Assembly: GCA_022579005.1 (NCBI GenBank)
Contig: MU401663.1
Location: 1-64,000, forward strand
Length of the DNA stretch: 64,000 bases
Source: Poronia punctata
Taxonomy: Eukaryota; Ascomycota; Sordariomycetes; Xylariales; Xylariaceae
Direction: 5' to 3'
Every line of letters begins with the position of its first letter. The stretch's first letter is position 1. Shown here in pieces: positions 57,901 through 64,000 of the stretch. The position numbers and the translations under genes are program-made. The notes beneath the pieces are model-generated. The model saw nothing but the letters and a program-made list of their open reading frames with translations, was not told the origin of the DNA and did not search any database.

Positions 57901-58370
57901 TGCACCTGTATCTCGTATCTCAGAGGCTTCGCTAGACCATCTGCGCCGGTGCGCTCGAGCGCACTAGAATCTTTTCTCGTGATAAGCTCCTTGGAACAGT
58001 GGTCGACCCGATGGAGTAGTCCTTCGCAGAGTTCTTCGGTGGGTTGAAGAGACGAAGAACATTCATAGTCTTGGCTATGCGAGTAATTCAGAGGTTCTCC
58101 GAAGTTGACGATGACGCGGGCACTAAGTGTGCGTACGTGTGGCGTTTCCTGAAACAGTGACCTCGGTCCGGCGACAGTAAGCTCCCCGGTCGTACAAATA
58201 GAGGTTTTTGATGAGGTAAGCTGCTTTAGTTTGGCCTGCTCGCTATCCAAACCCCGGCGACGTCGATGTATGCCCTTGATGTCGTGGACAAAGTCCTTGA
58301 TAAACCCCCCCAATCTTGTCCTACTCTGACCGCCCTGGCCATTATGGTTACCAGGTTCCTGGGTCGCCAT
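54984..58370 (-). CDS. Large, mostly disordered conserved-type protein (1128 aa)
   Basis: Function not known. The ATG at 58370 gives M-A-T-Q-E-P-G-N; the frame stays open further upstream but without an ATG in a good context. No introns. Residues about 15-45 have a basic stretch (H-R-R-R-R-G). Residues about 90-520 look folded and contain a Cys-rich motif, C-A-S-R-G-G-C-A-R-C-K-T-H, that could bind zinc. A Lys-rich patch follows (S-K-K-K-S-A-A-K-S-K). Then comes a Gln/Glu repeat of five-residue units (N-Q-E-E-T, N-Q-E-V-A and variants). The last 550 residues are low-complexity Ser/Pro/Thr/Glu sequence with many S-P and T-P sites, so probably phosphorylated. No membrane segment or signal peptide follows the chosen start. 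Its position beside EF-1beta and HSP78 suggests a core gene. Confidence 0.82.
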   Translation of the reverse strand: MATQEPGNHNGQGGQSRTRLGGFIKDFVHDIKGIHRRRRGLDSEQAKLKQLTSSKTSICTTGELTVAGPRSLFQETPHVRTLSARVIVNFGEPLNYSHSQDYECSSSLQPTEELCEGLLHRVDHCSKELITRKDSSALERTGADGLAKPLRYEIQVQILRNDVAVGTDIWASRAVRSYQRQPLGTEAAREIILATHHMVGLFLRHHDEAFVWKDGPVPEDQSPEDKTFAYRPGRVQPLASVPRSNFNEKKQDFETIPGYSIHFSITSQNHRRVPANWHETLQINSRQLSPLTHASAEGLFFDACYAVDSVFMSERKGFEAQHASCASRGGCARCKTHDGDGIEILVSVKNNLGPVFDNMERAVYARTNIFGKDHGEDCAAFVEKVKEALTQVREEADDLVSRIDDFEFSIVELRGRGWGIDQPIIFTRSPETFISRRSIEAVLDRLQTGVADILRGNAIAVRMTARKRGHFVLDKTLVSREPIEKSTTSKKKSAAKSKEYVLDKLRQRIEQDIEMVCKDTCSLISREDNKPDRTTCYHEETNQEETNQEVANQEVLDQEVAAKEVAKQETEVACQEEEPTRANSVIGSQSLGDYPSLRTAITRRPSVFSTPSRVQTQDTGVSVTDAAESDERELSVKSEPANTYSYIPPSQWLKVTRDPKTGLRRFPLSPQTWNTQEAEPVQDGNSHQEETTKPTTSLPALPKIPALPESPALSALPAANASSKTVRKRLSSDSDLSNNEQDGGVSLTYPHDHYERERCLTAASSVSVSTRPQTPSLDFGGSPSIRSALLATPKIHEPLMSAEVEFVHRSTPDVEDGERKVAERVDNYMRRLLAHARSSSSSSLKLFTRDSTANFLAPAAMPRLPPADHGNSLHEQDITSPERTPNPINLSGENSDTARVAPENVLHIENKSQEHQTLPEPGTPLSITVPDAEADMGREMEAAKEEETKTDVFSQSKPPFDFSSPHTATSPDTNSPPVEEIVLPIAKGLEDIQEQQGSEQEEEAQLPPPSPHLSSLPELSKRHTNPSPNTSSTGGRPTTPNPNTGNNRPTTPVTPVRPGLSALHLQHHRRSFGSAGYIGSFHEPMGFGMGLRQALVGASTPPPSSPSLRPFSPLRIQSGEVRRPGTAI

Positions 58371-60000
58371 TGTACCCGCCAGCGGATGCAACAATGAGCC
58401 AAGATGGGAAAGCGAGGCAAGGCAAGGCAAGCCTCTTGGCGTAGAAGAAACAGGACCCCGGATGATAGACAATGAGAAATGGACAGACAGAAACAATACA
58501 ACGCAAGATTGCACTAGTAACAGCGCAAGCTCCCACTCGCGCAATAGCAAGGCGATGGAAAAGGGGAGAGAGATGAAGGACAAACAGAGAAATAGAGAAA
58601 CACAGAAACAAGACAAAGTGAACTCTGGCTCGGTGACGTGCCACAAGAGCAGTAAGGAGGGACTATGTATACCTACTATTATGTATGCCAGCCTCCAAAG
58701 GCACACTTACATACTTACCTACCTTACTTATGTGGGACGCTTTGCATATTTTCTATCCACGTTTCGACCTGAAACTAACCAGATTGACGACACGCCAGCC
58801 AACACTTCACGAGCAAGCAGCGACTAAGAAGGGCCGACAGGGTGGTAACGACTTTGGCTGCAAACCAAACGACATGCATACAAACATGCATACTTGTACA
58901 TATCTAGATATGTACCCAGGTAGTAGTCTCACAAAGCTATTACACCAACGATATGTACGCATGTCTGTACCCGGGCAGAGTTAGGGCAAGTACAGTTGTC
59001 TGAACAACCACTCGACGCAGGGTCCGGGTTGGCCGTTTGCCCAGGCACGGCCGACCAACCGGGTGGACCGTGGAGACGATGATGGCGGGCTCATTCCCAT
59101 AACCGGCGTTGGCCATCCGTTATAATAAGCGTGGGAGTCCGTGTCTTTGTCTTTTTTTTTTCTTGGAGCACAGGATTGACAAAGCTAAGCAACTTGTCTT
59201 TTGATACTGGACTGGTACTGTCAGTCCGTCTATCTATCTGTCTGTTTGTCAGTCTGTACTAAATGATGAGCTGTTTAAAATGTGGGTGTGTGTCTGCGAA
59301 GAAAAGCCCCCCCCCCCCAAAAGAAATGGACTGGACAACATTCGACCTGGACGCACTGGATCGAATCGACCAGAGGACTCGATGCTAGAACACTTCGTTT
59401 TCCGACCCTCTTTGGATGGGATGATTCCCGTCTTTGGTGGACCTCTAGACTGGGCCAGTGGGTTGAGCTACGTGGGCGCGTCTACGCGGTCTCTTTCTAT
59501 TCGACCAGCCTCTCAAACTTCAGCTGCTAGTCTTCGTTGTTCTTTTGCAAAACCTCCTTCTCCGCAGCAAGCGATTGTGTTTTGAGATAGCCGATTGGTC
59601 AGCTTGATGGATCTATGCAGGCGTGCCTACAGTAGTCGCTGTAAAAGCCTGTAACTGCTACGTATCTCCACTGAAAAAGTTGAGCAACTTGAGCCCCCCT
59701 CCCCCTCGCTACCTCTTTACTTGGCGGTACTTAATATTGATAGTATGGACATACGAGGGGCCTTCGAGGTAAGGTGTTCATTCAGCAAGTCACTTTTTTG
59801 CAAGGGGGGGATGATCATTACTTATTTAGGTAAGGATTTTCCCCACTGGCAAAAAAGGGTACATGTGGTGCTCAGCCTGGCCACTCAACGGACCCACCCC
59901 TCACTGCCATGCAACATGACTGAATTTCGACCTGTGAGGGCATTCAGAAGTGCTTTTAGACCTGACTGATCATTTTAACCTAGACTGACTGCATTTTAAC
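58371..60000. other. Intergenic, no supported gene
   Basis: Upstream region of the large minus-strand gene. The stretch before 58370 is pyrimidine-rich on the coding strand. Frames at 58462-58827 and 59280-59585 are overlapped antisense or out of frame by others and lack marks. A C12 tract lies at 59307-59318. Composition shifts toward AT near 60000. Confidence 0.5.
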
Positions 60001-63000
60001 CCGGGTTGTAGGTCAGCTAGGGTAACTAAAAGCTCGGCGGGGGTTAAAAAGCGCGCTAGCAAAACTTGGCATTGTTAACTCCGAGGGGGTTAAAAAGAAC
60101 GCTACTTATGCACTATTTTTATACGCTAGCCGTTTTTAGCAGCTTGCAGCAGCTTTTATGTATTCTAATACTTTTTAAAAATTTTTAGTACATTAAAGGA
60201 TTTTAACCTTAAAGCATCACGCATATGCCTAGCATATGCAAAGCATATGTTTATTAAGCCGACTTTTATTATATATATGCTTAGCATATGCATAGCAAAC
60301 GTTCTATATAGGTTTAGCAGCTTTTTATAATGTTAGCTATATTAAACTATACTTTTTTATAAGAGTAAAGAACTATAGTATTTATGCTGCTAAATAATAT
60401 AAGTATAAATAAAAGTAAAGTATATATAAAAAATATGCTAATTTTAACTATAGTCTTATTTTATGCTGTTTATAATAGCTAGCTAAGCTATAAAACTATT
60501 GCTACTGTTTATAAACACAATAAATTTAAGTTATAAAAAAAACACTAATATAAAGCTTATGCTTTATATTAGCAACTAGCTTTTAATAACTATAAACTTT
60601 AACCTTGTAGGCGTATTAAGCTTTAACCCTATATAAATTAAAATCTTTTAAAAGCATATGCTTAGCAAGTGCTAATATGCAGTATAAGAAACTATTTAAG
60701 TAAATAAACTTATTATAAGCTAGCATAGCTATAATAAGGTTACATTTTGCTACGTAAAAAACTATTACTTTATGCTAGCTTATTTAAATATATTAGCAAA
60801 TAAAATAGCATATTTTATTTAGCTAGAAAATATTAGTATAGCAAACGTTAAGCATATAAATAAAGCTTAAGTTTATAAATTTATTAAAGATAAAATATTA
60901 AAGGTATAAATTAATATTTATATATATAGCATATGCTAATAACTAAGCATAGATTTAATATTTAATATACTTATTAGACAAGGTTAACACTTTATATTTT
61001 ATTATTTTATAAGTTTTTTTTTTATTTACTGCTAGCATGTGCTAACTATATACAAAGCAAGCATAAAAATGTTTAATATAAGTGCTAGCACTAAGGGTTT
61101 AAATGCTTAAGTGTAAGCTACTGCTAATACTTTTGCAAAGACTTTATATTTTATAAAACTAGCAAAATTTTGCTATTTAAAGTGTTAAAGTTATAAAAAC
61201 AAGCTAGTAAGCCTGTTGTATAAACTATAATATTTGCAAGCATTTAAAACAATATTAAAAAGTAAGTTTAATATATATAATATATATATAGTATATATGC
61301 TTAATATATGCTAATACTTTATAAGTTTTATTTTATATTTAAAAAAGCGTAAAATATTTATACTATAAAGTATATTATGCTAAATATACTTAATATAGTA
61401 TATAATATAGTTAACTTTATTATATATAGTAATAAGTTTAGTATAAGTACTATAGTGTGCTTTTGCTTTGCTTTTGCTTTGTATATGCTAATAGTATATA
61501 GCAACTTTAAATTAGCTATTTATATTAAAATAGTTTAAATAACTAGCACTTTGCTAAGTGTTTATTAATAATTAAGTTTATTAATATTAATTACTTATAA
61601 AGCATATATAAAACATTTTTTATATATAGGCATAAATAATATATATATGTTAACAATAAGCAAAAACGTTAGAAATACTGCTATAAGTTACCTTATTTTA
61701 TTATATTTTGCTTAAGCTAAGCATATATAGCATATAATTATTTTTAAAGGCCTAGTAAAATTATTTTGCATACAATATGCTTTGCTTAGTTTAATATATA
61801 TATTTTATGCAATACTATATATATACTATATGTTGTGCTTGTAGCAAAAAAATGTTATAACTACTTTTTACTATATTTAAATAAAACGCTGCAATAATTG
61901 TAAAAAGACTTGCAAAATGCAATTTAAAATATAAATATTTTAAGCAAAATACCTAGTATGTTAACTATAAGTATGCTAAATATAAGCTAGGCATATGCTA
62001 ACTATTTATTTAGCTACTATTTAGCATGCTTTTTATATTTAACTATTGCTTTAGTAATATAGTGCAAGCTTACTTTTAAACTTTGTATAGAGTATAAATT
62101 GCTATAATTGTATAGTATATATGCTATATATAAAGAAAATGTTTTAATATTTTAATAAATTATAATTTAAAAGTATAAACATAGCTAAGTTTACTATATG
62201 CATATGTTTAGCATATACTAACTATATACTAGGCATTATTTAAAAGCACTACTTTAAGTCTTGTTAACTAAGGTTTAAAACCTTTATATAGCGTATAAAG
62301 CAACTAGAAAATAATAACTATATTATTATATGCTATATATAAGCCTAAGCTATTGCTTTTATACGCTAGCTGTATTTGTAAATAAATATAATATTTAAAA
62401 TTATTTATAGCAAGCTAAATATATTTATTATTATAAAATAAAACTAAAAAAAGCAGCGTATATTTTCTATTTGCTAAGCATATGTTTTATATATATTAAC
62501 TTGCTATTTTAAGTATTAAAAGTTATATATATGCAATTATAATAACTAACTTATAGCTAGCATATGCTTAAATGTTTTAGTTAATATTTAAGGTTATAAG
62601 TAAGCTTTTTAGCTAGCTTATTGCTTAGTATTATATTATTAGTAGTTTTAATATAATATAATATATTATATATAATATAAATAGCAAGCAAGCGTATAGT
62701 AAGTATTTGCCTAGTATATAAAAGTGTTTTTTATTATAGCTAACTAGTTTATAAGGCTTAGTGCATATTTTTAAACGTTAGACCTTATACGTATATAGTA
62801 AAAGCATTTGTAGCATTTGCTTATTTTTTATTAAGTATATATTTAGTATAACTTTTAAAAGAAGTTTTTAGTTTATTTAGTTATTTATTAGCTATATGTT
62901 TTATAAAGTTTAAGTATAAAGGCAGCGTATGCTATATACTTGTAAAACCTACGCAATTAATTTTTTAAACTTTAGTTTTAGTTTAAAAACAAAAACGCTA

Positions 63001-64000
63001 ACTAAATTGTTGCCGGTTTTATAGCTAGCAAATTTAAAGTGCTATTAATAGCTAGGTTATTTGCATGCAAAAATAACAACATTATTAAAAAGCTACATTT
63101 TGTTTATAATCAAAATATAAAACGCTAGCAAACCTTTTTAGCAGCAGTACTATAGTATATATATAAGCTTAGTACGTGCTGCGTATATATTGCCTATATA
63201 CTAATAATATTAGTTTATAAATATATTAATATGCGCTTAATACTAAGCATATATAATAAAAAGTATATAATACTAAATAGTATTAAAAGTTAGTAAAAAA
63301 AACAAACTAACTAGCTTAAAATATTAAGCAAAGCAATATGCGTTTATAATAGCAAGCTAAGCATAAGCTAAAATACTTAACATTGCTATTTAACCTTTAA
63401 AATTTATATAAGCAAGCAAATAATATATATATGCTTATAAAAGCAAGTAACTTAAAAGTTAATTTATTAAAATTTAATAATAAAATATTATTAAAAGCTT
63501 TTAACTTGCTTACTAGTACGCTTATATAAAGTATACGCAATAAATTATTAAGTTCTTTAGTACTAAGCTTTTTATTGCGTTATTATACGCCTACTATATG
63601 CTAACTAATACTAAACGCTAGTTTTTTTTTTAACTTTCTTATACCTTTTATTTTAATATAATAACTAATAGCTAGCTAAAACCCTTTTAGCTCTTTATAT
63701 GCTTAATATATATTGCAACTAAATATAGCTTAGTTACTAATGTTTAGCTAGGCTATTAGCATAGCACATGCTTAAGCAACTACCTTGTTTTTATTAAAAA
63801 GGCGTAAAAAAAATAATATATTAGTAGCCTAAGCAAATATTAAAGCTATAATAGCTTAAAAAAAAGCTAAAATAGCAAAGCGCCTATGCTAGGCAAAGGC
63901 TAGGCATAAAGCAAAGTTATAAGTGCAAGCTGCATTAAAAAATAACTTAAAAGCATAGGAAATAATTGCAAAGCTTTAAGAGCTAAAAAAAGCTATTTAA
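60001..64000. other. Second AT-rich block with GCATATGC palindromes
   Basis: Gene-free, strongly AT-biased sequence runs to the window end. It starts after two copies of GGGGGTTAAAAAG (near 60038 and 60086). Unlike the left block, the words GCATATGC, AGCATATG and CTAGC are scattered throughout (for example near 60228, 60279, 60651, 60938 and 62205). No LTR pair or readable pol segment was found. Probably RIP-altered repeats of a different family. Confidence 0.8.

Noticed and set aside
58371..58706. Upstream extension of the large minus-strand gene with hydrophobic segments
   Set aside because: No ATG in a good context; the hydrophobic residues come from a pyrimidine-rich leader. The ATG at 58370 starts a typical soluble N-terminus.
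59280..59585. 101-codon plus-strand frame near the C12 tract
   Set aside because: Low-complexity, crosses a homopolymer and overlaps another frame; no family marks.

Overview
This window looks like a nuclear contig from a filamentous ascomycete (Pezizomycotina). The genes are broken by many short introns (about 48-76 nt) with GT..AG or GC..AG borders and CTAAC/CTRAC-like branch points. The protein families are typical of moulds: DHA2 MFS and ABCC transporters, fungal UDP-rhamnose enzymes, mitochondrial Hsp78. Two extremely AT-rich blocks flank the genes in the manner expected of RIP (repeat-induced point mutation). I cannot place the order or species from sequence alone.

Layout: 1-13180 is an AT-rich, gene-free block with tandem arrays (86, 85, 148 and 33 bp units) and a complete but heavily mutated 6.8 kb Ty3/Gypsy-type LTR retrotransposon (4242-11055). 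From 13.2 to about 49 kb lies an accessory-looking region: a frameshifted orphan gene (14751-15262); a divergent pair for UDP-rhamnose synthesis (epimerase/reductase at 15491-16447 minus, 4,6-dehydratase at 18265-19628 plus); a nucleoside transporter and a nucleoside hydrolase in tandem (20863-24316); a 14-TM DHA2 MFS transporter (25446-27218); a 17-exon ABCC exporter (27538-32976 minus) divergent from a single-exon orphan of 413 aa (33682-34923); a sulfotransferase-fold protein (36197-37021 minus); a 12-exon Vba-like MFS transporter (38578-40921); a calpain-like protein whose catalytic Cys is Ser (41636-43285 minus); a secreted sulfatase (44692-46670); and a decayed gene (47547-48750 minus). 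From 49.7 to 58.4 kb are core genes: EF-1beta (minus), Hsp78 (plus, divergent from it) and a large disordered conserved-looking protein (minus). From about 60.0 kb to the end is a second AT-rich block with a different texture, rich in GCATATGC palindromes.

Functional reading: the clearest module is UDP-glucose to UDP-4-keto-6-deoxyglucose to UDP-rhamnose, with both steps on one divergent locus. No rhamnosyltransferase is visible, so the acceptor is unknown. The adjacent transporter and hydrolase suggest nucleoside uptake or vacuolar release and cleavage. No polyketide synthase, NRPS or terpene synthase is present, so the transporters are not evidence of a classical secondary-metabolite cluster. 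I reconstructed splice sites by reading frame, phase and family conservation; no transcript data were available.
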